This document shows, piece by piece, positions 1-5,215 of a stretch of 6,107 bases of DNA (positions are counted from its first letter, which is position 1; every line of letters starts with the position of its first letter). Source of the stretch: Bacillota bacterium (GTDB lineage Bacteria; Bacillota_E; Sulfobacillia; Sulfobacillales; Sulfobacillaceae). Location: positions 1 through 6,107 of the forward strand of contig JAKADJ010000148.1 in assembly GCA_021820645.1 (NCBI GenBank), given 5' to 3'. A program made the position numbers and the translations under genes. The notes under the pieces are model-generated. The model searched no databases. It saw only the letters and a list, made by a program, of their open reading frames with translations, and was not told the DNA's origin.

Positions 1-1
1 C

Positions 2-337
2 GACGCCGCAGCGAAGGCACGCGCCGCAGTCCGCTCTCCTTTAGTCAAGAGTGCCGTCTATGGACGAGATCCGAACTGGGGCCGCGTGGTGGCTGCGGTG
101 GGGTCGGCAGGAGTGCCTTTTGACCCGACCCGGATTGATCTCTCTATGAATGGTATGACGCTGTTACAGGGAGGGCAACCCATGGCATTTAATGAAGAAC
201 GGGCGCGTGCCGTGATGGCTCTGCCCGAAGTCATCTTTGTCGTGAATCTTCATGCTGGAGCCTCTTCGGCTGAGGCCTGGGGCTGCGATCTGACTGAGCG
301 TTATGTAGCCATTAATGCGCAATATCGGAGGTCATAG
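2..337 (+). CDS. argJ: Arginine biosynthesis bifunctional protein ArgJ (glutamate N-acetyltransferase), 3' part only
   Basis: ArgJ moves the acetyl group from N-acetylornithine to glutamate, releasing ornithine and regenerating N-acetylglutamate; some members also use acetyl-CoA. Only the last 111 residues are present. The reading frame is open from the window edge, so the ATG at 86 is an internal codon and not the start. Family landmarks seen are SPLVKSAVYGRDPNWGRV near the beginning, the FDP segment, the acidic/hydrophobic block ending in VNLHAG, and the C-terminal AWGCDLTERYVAINAQYR. The nucleophilic Thr that separates the alpha and beta chains lies upstream of the window, so activity cannot be judged. 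The C-terminus is RRS, where the family normally ends in YRT or YRS right after the substrate-binding Asn-Ala-x-Tyr-Arg. The stop is 2 bp before argB, so the two genes are surely co-transcribed. Whether the enzyme is mono- or bifunctional cannot be told from this fragment. Confidence 0.95.
   Translation, partial: DAAAKARAAVRSPLVKSAVYGRDPNWGRVVAAVGSAGVPFDPTRIDLSMNGMTLLQGGQPMAFNEERARAVMALPEVIFVVNLHAGASSAEAWGCDLTERYVAINAQYRRS
327..331 (+). promoter_or_regulatory. Ribosome-binding site of argB
   Basis: GGAGG lies 8 nt before the argB ATG, inside the last codons of argJ. It fixes the argB start at 340. The site also dictates the last codons of argJ (cgg agg tca). Confidence 0.85.
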
Positions 338-339
338 CG

Positions 340-1128
340 ATGCGGATTGTGTTAAAGGTTGGAGGCAGTGTGCTACAGCACGATGGTCGTGCGGTATGGG
401 CCGAGGATCTCCGTAACTTGGTAGAGGATAGGCATCAGGTCCTCGTGGTCCATGGCGCGGGACCACTCATTAATGAAAGGTTAGCACAACTCCAGGTTCC
501 GGTCGTATTTCAAGAGGGTCAGCGTGTCACGACGCCCGCAGTATTAAAAGAAGTGGTGCAGGTGATGCGGGGTACCGCAAATCTATTGATGGTGGCACAA
601 TGTCAGAAGGTGGGCGTGCCAGCGGTTGGTCTTTCGGGCGCAGATGGCGGATGGTTCGATGCGTGCCGGGACGGTTCGGGCTTGGGTTTGGTAGGACGGG
701 TAAATTCGGTGCGTCCGGGCCTCATCGAGCGGATCTGGGCAGGAGGAATGATCCCGATGGTAGCGCCGTTGGCCATGGAACAGGATACCGACACGCTTTT
801 GAACCTCAATGGAGATTGGGCTGCAAGTGGAATTGCTCAAAAGATTCATGCTGACGCCTTGGTGTTTTACACCGATAGTGGCGGGGTTCGTTGGAATGGG
901 AAGGACCCCACTACGATAATTCCTGACCTCGACGTCTCGGGCTGTGAGGCATTGATCGATCGCGGCATCATTACTCATGGAATGATTCCCAAAGTGCGTG
1001 CCGGGATAGCGGCTTTAGAGGGCGGAGTGCAAAACGTGTGGATCGGGCGCTGGAACGATGCCAAGGGGTCGACATGTTTGAGGCAGGAAACAGGAACCGA
1101 GAGAAAAGAGAGGTGGGCATTAGGATGA
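340..1128 (+). CDS. argB: Acetylglutamate kinase (short, Bacillus-like type)
   Basis: ArgB phosphorylates N-acetylglutamate with ATP, the second step of arginine synthesis, in the cytoplasm. The protein has 262 residues, normal for the family. Amino-acid kinase fold landmarks are all visible: KVGGS (Lys6), the glycine-rich loop HGAGP at 38-42, QRVTTPAVL at 61-69 (Arg62 corresponds to the substrate-binding Arg), GLSGADGG at 97-104, NLNGDWA at 155-161 with the conserved Asn155 and Asp159, TDSGGV at 178-183, and GMIPKVRAG at 214-222 with the conserved Lys218. The loop is HGAGP rather than the common HGGGP. The protein starts directly at the first beta strand and lacks the N-terminal helix that forms the arginine-sensitive hexamer in some ArgB enzymes, so classical arginine inhibition is uncertain. 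The family could in principle include LysW-dependent aminoadipate kinases, but the arg neighbours and B. subtilis-like motifs favour ArgB. The start is supported by GGAGG 8 nt upstream. The stop overlaps the argG start. Confidence 0.95.
   Translation: MRIVLKVGGSVLQHDGRAVWAEDLRNLVEDRHQVLVVHGAGPLINERLAQLQVPVVFQEGQRVTTPAVLKEVVQVMRGTANLLMVAQCQKVGVPAVGLSGADGGWFDACRDGSGLGLVGRVNSVRPGLIERIWAGGMIPMVAPLAMEQDTDTLLNLNGDWAASGIAQKIHADALVFYTDSGGVRWNGKDPTTIIPDLDVSGCEALIDRGIITHGMIPKVRAGIAALEGGVQNVWIGRWNDAKGSTCLRQETGTERKERWALG
1108..1115 (+). promoter_or_regulatory. Ribosome-binding site of argG
   Basis: GAGAGGTG ends 9 nt before the ATG at 1125. It selects this ATG over the in-frame ATG at 1038, which would add 29 residues read out of the argB coding region. 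Confidence 0.7.
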
Positions 1129-2351
1129 AGAAACATACGATAAAACCCGGGGACCTCGTGGTGTTAGCCTATTCCGGAGGTCTCGATACCTCGATCATTA
1201 TCCCCTGGCTTAAGGAACATTACCAGGTGCGGGTGGTGGCTTTTTGTGCGGATTTGGGACAAGGCGATGACTTCGAGGCGATCCGGGCAAAAGCCTTGGC
1301 GTCGGGAGCCGAAGCCGTCGAAGTTGCCGACCTTCGGGAGCGGTTTGTGGTGGACTTTGCTTTTCCCATGTTACGGAGTGAGGCCATTTATGAAGGGGTC
1401 TATCTCTTGGGTACCTCGATCGCCCGACCCCTAATTGCCGAAGCATTAGTGCGGGTGGCCCGCCAGTATGGGGCTTTGGCCGTAGCCCATGGGGCGACCG
1501 GCAAGGGTAATCACCAGGTGCGTTTTGAACTAGGAATACGGGCGTTAGCGCCGGATCTCGCGGTCATTGCCCCATGGCGCGAGTGGGAGATTACGGGTCG
1601 TCTCCAAGCCATGGAATATGCCAAACGCCACGGGGTTCCGGTGTCTGCCACTCCGGCCTCACCGTATTCTCGTGACCAGAACATTTGGCACGTGAGCCAT
1701 GAAGGCGGACTCTTGGAGGACCCCGCGATCCCCACGCCTCGTGATGTGTACACCTGGACGGCAGATCCCGTGGCGGCCCCTGACACTCCAGAAACGATTC
1801 AGATCGGGTTTCAATCCGGCAACCCGATCGCTCTAAATGGTGAGAATCTGGATCCGGTGGCGTTGGTGGAAAAACTGAACGCGCTCGGTGCTCGCCACGG
1901 CATTGGACGCGTGACGATGGTGGAAAACCGGCTCGTGGGAATGAAGTCCCGCGGAGTCTATGAGACCCCGGGAGGAACCCTCTTATATGCGGCCCACAGC
2001 GCTTTAACGGCATTGACGTGGGATCGCGAGACACGGGCTTTTGCAGCGGAGGTCGCCTTGCGGATGGCGCGTCTCATCTATGATGGGTGGTGGTTTTCTG
2101 CCCTACGCGAATCGCTCAGTGCCTTCGTGGACCGGGCGAATCTGGTGGTGACGGGCGAAGTCACCCTGTCTCTTTACAAGGGACAGGCGACGCATCAAGC
2201 AGCCACCTCGCCGTATTCTTTGTACTCTGAAGACTTGGCCACATTCGATGGCGGCGATTACGACCATCAGGATGCTGAGGGTTTCATTCGGTTGTTCGGA
2301 TTACCGATGGCCATGCGGCATGCGCAATTGGAAAGGATTCAGAACTCATGA
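1125..2351 (+). CDS. argG: Argininosuccinate synthase
   Basis: ArgG condenses citrulline and aspartate with ATP to argininosuccinate, AMP and PPi, in the cytoplasm. The product has 408 residues, the usual size. Seen in order: the pyrophosphatase-type nucleotide loop AYSGGLDTS at 15-23, YLLGTSIARPLIAEALV from 93 (Tyr93 at the citrulline site), GATGKGNHQVRFE at 123-135, APWREWEI at 149-156, YSRDQNIWHVSHEGG around 181-195 followed by LEDP, VENRLVGMKSRGVYETPGG at 266-284 (Glu267, Tyr279), and SPYSLYSEDLATF at 362-374. One oddity is His130, which sits where almost all ArgG proteins have Asp (GKGND), a residue known to contact the aspartate substrate. The other ligand residues look intact (Thr125, Asn129, Arg133, Ser182, Ser191, Glu267, Tyr279). 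I chose the ATG at 1125 because it follows a Shine-Dalgarno and gives the canonical N-terminus a short distance before the nucleotide loop. It overlaps the argB stop by 4 bp (ATGA), and its own stop overlaps argH the same way. Confidence 0.95.
   Translation: MKKHTIKPGDLVVLAYSGGLDTSIIIPWLKEHYQVRVVAFCADLGQGDDFEAIRAKALASGAEAVEVADLRERFVVDFAFPMLRSEAIYEGVYLLGTSIARPLIAEALVRVARQYGALAVAHGATGKGNHQVRFELGIRALAPDLAVIAPWREWEITGRLQAMEYAKRHGVPVSATPASPYSRDQNIWHVSHEGGLLEDPAIPTPRDVYTWTADPVAAPDTPETIQIGFQSGNPIALNGENLDPVALVEKLNALGARHGIGRVTMVENRLVGMKSRGVYETPGGTLLYAAHSALTALTWDRETRAFAAEVALRMARLIYDGWWFSALRESLSAFVDRANLVVTGEVTLSLYKGQATHQAATSPYSLYSEDLATFDGGDYDHQDAEGFIRLFGLPMAMRHAQLERIQNS
2330..2337 (+). promoter_or_regulatory. 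Ribosome-binding site of argH (weak)
   Basis: GGAAAGGA lies 10 nt before the argH ATG, inside argG. It is weaker than the argB site. With the ATGA overlap, reinitiation from argG is a likely contributor to argH translation. Confidence 0.5.
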
Positions 2352-3748
2352 CGATGGCGCGAAACCCGAGATTTTCTAAGGCTGCCGATGACGCGGCGTT
2401 GCATTTTACGGCTTCAGCCGGATTCGATTGGCGGCTCATTCGCTATGACATCCAGGGATCTCAGGCTCACGTGGCGATGCTAGGCCGAACGGGCATTATC
2501 CCCGCAGACGATGTCGCCCAGATTCAGGCGGGTCTCGAGCAGATCGAAGAAGAAGTGGCGAGTGGATCCTGGGTCCCCCGCCTGGAATACGAGGATGTGC
2601 ACATGAATGTTGAAGCCCGCCTTTTGGAACTGATTGGACCCGTTGCCGGCAAACTCCACACCGGACGCAGTCGCAATGACCAGGTGGCGCTCGATATGCA
2701 CCTCTTTATGCGTGATGTGGGAATCCGTCATAAACAGCAACTGTGGGATGTCATGGAGGCACTGCTGAGCCAAGCGGAACGCAATCTGGATGTGATCATT
2801 CCGGGATATACACACCTACAAGCCGCACAACCCATCCTGTTCGCCCATCACTGCCTGGCATACATTGCCATGTTGCAACGCGATTGGGAGCGGCTAGAAG
2901 ATTGGCAGCGGCGGCTTTCTATGTCTCCTTTGGGTGCTGGCGCCTTATCGGGGACCCCCTATCCGACGGATCCAGAGGCCGTGGCGGCAGCCTTAGGACT
3001 CGATAGAACCTATGCCAATTCGATGGATGCGGTGGCGGACCGTGATTTCCTTATCGAATATATGGCGTGGGCCAGTCTCTTGATGGTGCACTTGAGTCGG
3101 CTTGGGGAAGAACTGGTGTTGTGGTCGAGTCACGAGTTTGGCTTTATACGCATGGCAGATGGCTATAGTACTGGATCCTCTATAATGCCGCAAAAACGTA
3201 ATCCGGATGTGGCCGAATTGGTACGTGGCAAAGCGGGGCGAGTCTTTGGTAACCTGATGACCCTTTTGACGGTGATGAAGGGCTTGCCGCTCGCGTACCA
3301 TTCCGACATGCAAGAAGACAAAGAGGCCGTGTTCGATGTGGTGGATACCTTGGAGGCGTTGTTGCCAGCCGTGGCAGGTATGTTACGCACCATGACACTA
3401 CAAAAAGAGCGCATCCAAGTCCGTCTGGCCCAGGACTATACCGCCGCGACGGACCTTGCGGATATGCTGGTCGCAGAGGGGATGCCGTTTCGCGAGGCGC
3501 ACCACGTGATTGGACGCTTAGTGACCCAATTAGAGCTGGATCATCAACACTTTCAGGAGGTCACCCCGGATTACCTGAGGCGTGTGGCGCCTGAAATTCC
3601 TTGGGAATGGATGAAGAAGCTCACCCCCGATGCCGTGATCGGCCGGCGGCAACAATCGATGTCCACCGGCCCCAAGTTTGTTGCCATTGCCTTGGGAAAG
3701 GCACGGGAGTGGCTGACCCGAGAGACGCCAAGGGAAGAGGCCCCCTAG
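2348..3748 (+). CDS. argH: Argininosuccinate lyase
   Basis: ArgH splits argininosuccinate into arginine and fumarate, the last step of the pathway. It is a homotetrameric member of the fumarase/aspartase superfamily. The product has 466 residues, typical length. Three conserved superfamily regions are visible: EDVHMNVEARL with GKLHTGRSRNDQVALDMH at 82-118; GYTHLQAAQP at 153-162, with His156 in the place of the general acid/base; and the flexible catalytic loop GSSIMPQKRNPD at 276-287. SPLGAGALSG at 193-202, NSMDAVADRDF and LPLAYHSDMQEDKE are also family-typical. The usual N-terminal WGGRF motif is reduced to NPRF at 6-9, a modest divergence. The ATG at 2348 overlaps the argG stop; another ATG two codons later is possible and would remove only two residues. 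It is the last arg gene here; the next gene is convergent. Confidence 0.96.
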   Translation: MTMARNPRFSKAADDAALHFTASAGFDWRLIRYDIQGSQAHVAMLGRTGIIPADDVAQIQAGLEQIEEEVASGSWVPRLEYEDVHMNVEARLLELIGPVAGKLHTGRSRNDQVALDMHLFMRDVGIRHKQQLWDVMEALLSQAERNLDVIIPGYTHLQAAQPILFAHHCLAYIAMLQRDWERLEDWQRRLSMSPLGAGALSGTPYPTDPEAVAAALGLDRTYANSMDAVADRDFLIEYMAWASLLMVHLSRLGEELVLWSSHEFGFIRMADGYSTGSSIMPQKRNPDVAELVRGKAGRVFGNLMTLLTVMKGLPLAYHSDMQEDKEAVFDVVDTLEALLPAVAGMLRTMTLQKERIQVRLAQDYTAATDLADMLVAEGMPFREAHHVIGRLVTQLELDHQHFQEVTPDYLRRVAPEIPWEWMKKLTPDAVIGRRQQSMSTGPKFVAIALGKAREWLTRETPREEAP

Positions 3749-3758
3749 TTTTCTTTTT
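3731..3758 (+). terminator. Possible weak intrinsic terminator of the arg operon
   Basis: AGGG (3731-3734) can pair with CCCT (3743-3746), leaving an 8-nt loop, and is followed two bases later by the T-rich run TTTTCTTTTT (3749-3758). The stem is only 4 bp and overlaps the argH stop codon, so it is a weak candidate. On the opposite strand the same run is A-rich, so it would not end the convergent gene's transcript. Confidence 0.3.
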
Positions 3759-3759
3759 C

Positions 3760-4944
3760 CTATCCCGCATGGGTCGGAAGCATGTCGATGGCACGCGCTA
3801 TGGCCAACCCGGCGGCTCCCCGAGCCACCGTTTGGGGGGGTAAGACGGCAACTGGGACCGTCTTGTTGGCGGACATCGCCCGATGACGGATGACCCGTTG
3901 GATTTCAGGAAGAATAATCGTTGCAGCTTCCGCGATTGTGCCGCCGAGGTAGACGTAATCGGGGTTGAGGATTTGGAGGAGGTTTGAGATTCCGACCCCT
4001 AGCGCCTCGGCGAGTGTCCGCCACGACTGAATATAGGCATGATTGCCGGCTTGAGCAGCCTCAATGCAACGATCGACAAAGCGAGGCGCAAAGGCATCCA
4101 CTGGACCGGCCCCTTGTTCCTGGAGATATCGTGCCAAGGCCTGCTCGGAGGAATATTGCTCCCAGCATCCATAATTTCCACAGGAGCACACCACGCCCAT
4201 TGTGGAAATGGTTGTGTGACCCGCCTCTCCGGCAATTCCATCCCGCCCACGGTGCAGTTTTCCATTCAAAATGATGCCAGCCCCCACCCCAATGCCGGCG
4301 TTAATGAAGAGAAGATTGGATATCCCGGTGGATAAAAAGGCTTCCCAGGCCCCGCAGTTTGCGTCGTTGTCGATGGCGACCGGAACCTGAAGCATCTCAC
4401 TCAGCTCCGGGGCGATCGACCAATCGGTAATGCCTAGGTTGGGGAGGTAGGTGACGCGTCCGGTCTCGTAATTGACCAACCCAGGCAAGGCGACCCCCAC
4501 CCCAAGAATTCCTCGGGGACTTTGGGGACACACCGCCTCGGCGGCATGGACTTCCTCGGCTAACACATCGCGTAAGGTCTGCGGGGTCAGAGGTTGATCG
4601 GCGGTTCCGATTTGACGGCGATTCTGATAGACGACTTCGCGTCTGGTGTTTGTGAGCACGGTGTCAATGTGGGTGATCTGCAGATCAATGCCGATGGCAT
4701 AGCCCGCATTGGCATTGAAACGCAACAAGATTGGTTTGCGCCCACCATGTGAAGTGCCCAGTCCAATTTCTTGAACAAACTGTTCCGCAATCAACTCATC
4801 GACTAAAGAGGAGACGGTAGCCCGATTGAGCCCGGTTTCACTGGAAATCGAGACACGCGATGTCTCTTGCCGTTGGTACAAGATATGGAGCACGGTACGT
4901 TTGTTAAATTGCCGCATTACGGTAGCATCTACGCTTTTGTACAT
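3760..4944 (-). CDS. ROK-family transcriptional repressor (NagC/XylR type)
   Basis: ROK repressors bind DNA through an N-terminal winged helix-turn-helix and sense a sugar or sugar phosphate with a C-terminal kinase-like domain. The 394-residue length is typical. The HTH covers roughly residues 27-60, with SRVSISSETGLNRATVSSLVDELI readable in two adjoining stretches. The ROK domain starts near residue 80. Seen there are VALPGLVN at 151-158, IDNDANCGAWEAF at 191-203, EAGHTT at 240-245, and the zinc-binding pattern His243, Cys253, Cys255, Cys260 in GVVCSCGNYGCWEQ. The nucleotide phosphate loop is degenerate: GIDLQITHID at 85-94, where sugar kinases have DxGxT/GGTK. This favours a regulator over a glucokinase, although the catalytic-type Asp194 is kept. 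The start is the ATG at 4944, backed by AAGGA 8 nt upstream. It is divergent from a sugar-binding lipoprotein gene, so regulation of that sugar-uptake operon and of itself is the natural inference. The inducer cannot be deduced; glucose or xylose-like sugars are plausible. Confidence 0.9.
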   Translation of the reverse strand: MYKSVDATVMRQFNKRTVLHILYQRQETSRVSISSETGLNRATVSSLVDELIAEQFVQEIGLGTSHGGRKPILLRFNANAGYAIGIDLQITHIDTVLTNTRREVVYQNRRQIGTADQPLTPQTLRDVLAEEVHAAEAVCPQSPRGILGVGVALPGLVNYETGRVTYLPNLGITDWSIAPELSEMLQVPVAIDNDANCGAWEAFLSTGISNLLFINAGIGVGAGIILNGKLHRGRDGIAGEAGHTTISTMGVVCSCGNYGCWEQYSSEQALARYLQEQGAGPVDAFAPRFVDRCIEAAQAGNHAYIQSWRTLAEALGVGISNLLQILNPDYVYLGGTIAEAATIILPEIQRVIRHRAMSANKTVPVAVLPPQTVARGAAGLAIARAIDMLPTHAG

Positions 4945-4952
4945 AGTGTGTG

Positions 4953-4957
4953 TCCTT
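4953..4957 (-). promoter_or_regulatory. Ribosome-binding site of the ROK gene
   Basis: On the - strand AAGGA precedes the ATG at 4944 by 8 nt, which supports this start codon over the internal Met at residue 10. Confidence 0.7.
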
Positions 4958-4989
4958 ATCTTTTGAAGTGGTTTCCTCGATTGTCTCGA

Positions 4990-5003
4990 CCATCGATCGA
5001 TGG
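4990..5003. repeat. Perfect 14-bp palindrome, candidate operator
   Basis: CCATCGATCGATGG equals its own reverse complement with no mismatch. It lies about 46 bp upstream of the ROK start codon, a suitable place for autoregulation. A role as operator is inference; it does not resemble the classic Bacillus XylR operator. Confidence 0.4.
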
Positions 5004-5034
5004 GGCAGTCATTACGGATCCAATTGCAATGTTG

Positions 5035-5060
5035 TCGTATTTAATTTAACATACATACGA
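5035..5060. repeat. AT-rich inverted repeat TCGTAT-N14-ATACGA
   Basis: Two 6-bp arms are centred 20 bp apart, about two helical turns, around the AT-rich core TTAATTTAAC. The spacing suits a dimeric DNA-binding protein. It could instead be part of an AT-rich promoter element. Confidence 0.3.
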
Positions 5061-5100
5061 ATAGAGTTGTATTGAGAGTTGTCTAGACCGAAATCGTGGC

Positions 5101-5129
5101 TTGAAGAACCTAATTACCGAAGATATATG
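5101..5129 (+). promoter_or_regulatory. Candidate sigma-70-type promoter for the sugar-binding lipoprotein gene
   Basis: TTGAAG (5101-5106) and TATATG (5124-5129) are separated by 17 nt; TATGAT two bases further on is an alternative -10 box. This would give a leader of about 80 nt before the start at 5216. A second -10-like TATAAA at 5188-5193 has no good -35 partner. Confidence 0.4.
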
Positions 5130-5204
5130 ATTAGTTAGTATGGAGCACCAATTATGTTCTGTCGAGCCAACGACTGGATGAGACGCTTATAAATAGACAG
5201 AAAA

Positions 5205-5210
5205 GAGGGA
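5205..5210 (+). promoter_or_regulatory. Ribosome-binding site of the sugar-binding lipoprotein gene
   Basis: GAGGGA lies 5 nt before the ATG at 5216. This site and the signal peptide that follows decide the start. Confidence 0.7.
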
Positions 5211-5215
5211 CATTT

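Larger units (their letters stand above)
4981..5089. repeat. Pair of 11-bp near-identical direct repeats, possible regulator half-sites
   Basis: TTGTCTCGACC (4981-4991) and TTGTCTAGACC (5079-5089) differ at one base and start 98 bp apart. The second contains the perfect palindrome GTCTAGAC. They flank the centre of the divergent region, as expected for two sites joined by DNA looping, but with 11 bp chance similarity cannot be excluded. Confidence 0.3.
4945..5215. promoter_or_regulatory. Divergent intergenic control region between the ROK repressor and the sugar-binding lipoprotein genes
   Basis: These 271 bp contain no convincing gene and are more AT-rich than the flanks. They hold a perfect 14-bp palindrome, an imperfect direct repeat, an AT-rich inverted repeat and a plausible promoter, described separately. 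They are expected to carry the promoters of both divergent genes and the repressor's operators. I found no convincing promoter for the - strand gene; the best-placed hexamers (TAATGA at 5014-5009 and ACGACA at 5038-5033, 18 nt apart) match consensus poorly. Confidence 0.7.

Noticed and set aside
86..337. A separate 83-residue gene starting at ATG 86
   Set aside because: The frame is open to the window edge and the residues before 86 are typical ArgJ (PLVKSAVYGRDPNWGR), so this ATG is an internal alternative reading, not a gene start.
583..978. 131-residue reading frame on the - strand within argB
   Set aside because: Antisense shadow of a well-conserved gene, with no family resemblance and no supported start.
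1038..1124. In-frame N-terminal extension of argG from the ATG at 1038
   Set aside because: The extra 29 residues are read from inside argB, are not ArgG-like, and the ATG at 1125 has a Shine-Dalgarno and gives the canonical N-terminus.
1591..2034. 147-residue reading frame on the - strand within argG
   Set aside because: Composition is rich in Arg, Pro and Ser as expected for a shadow frame of a GC-rich gene; the + strand argG fully explains the region.
4867..5049. 60-residue + strand frame spanning the ROK 5' end and the intergenic region
   Set aside because: It overlaps the ROK coding start antisense, shows no recognisable domain, and lies in what looks like control DNA.
4945..5215. tRNA, riboswitch or small RNA in the divergent region
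   Set aside because: No cloverleaf, no recognisable riboswitch core and no terminator-like stem with a T-run were seen; the palindromes are short and better read as protein-binding sites.
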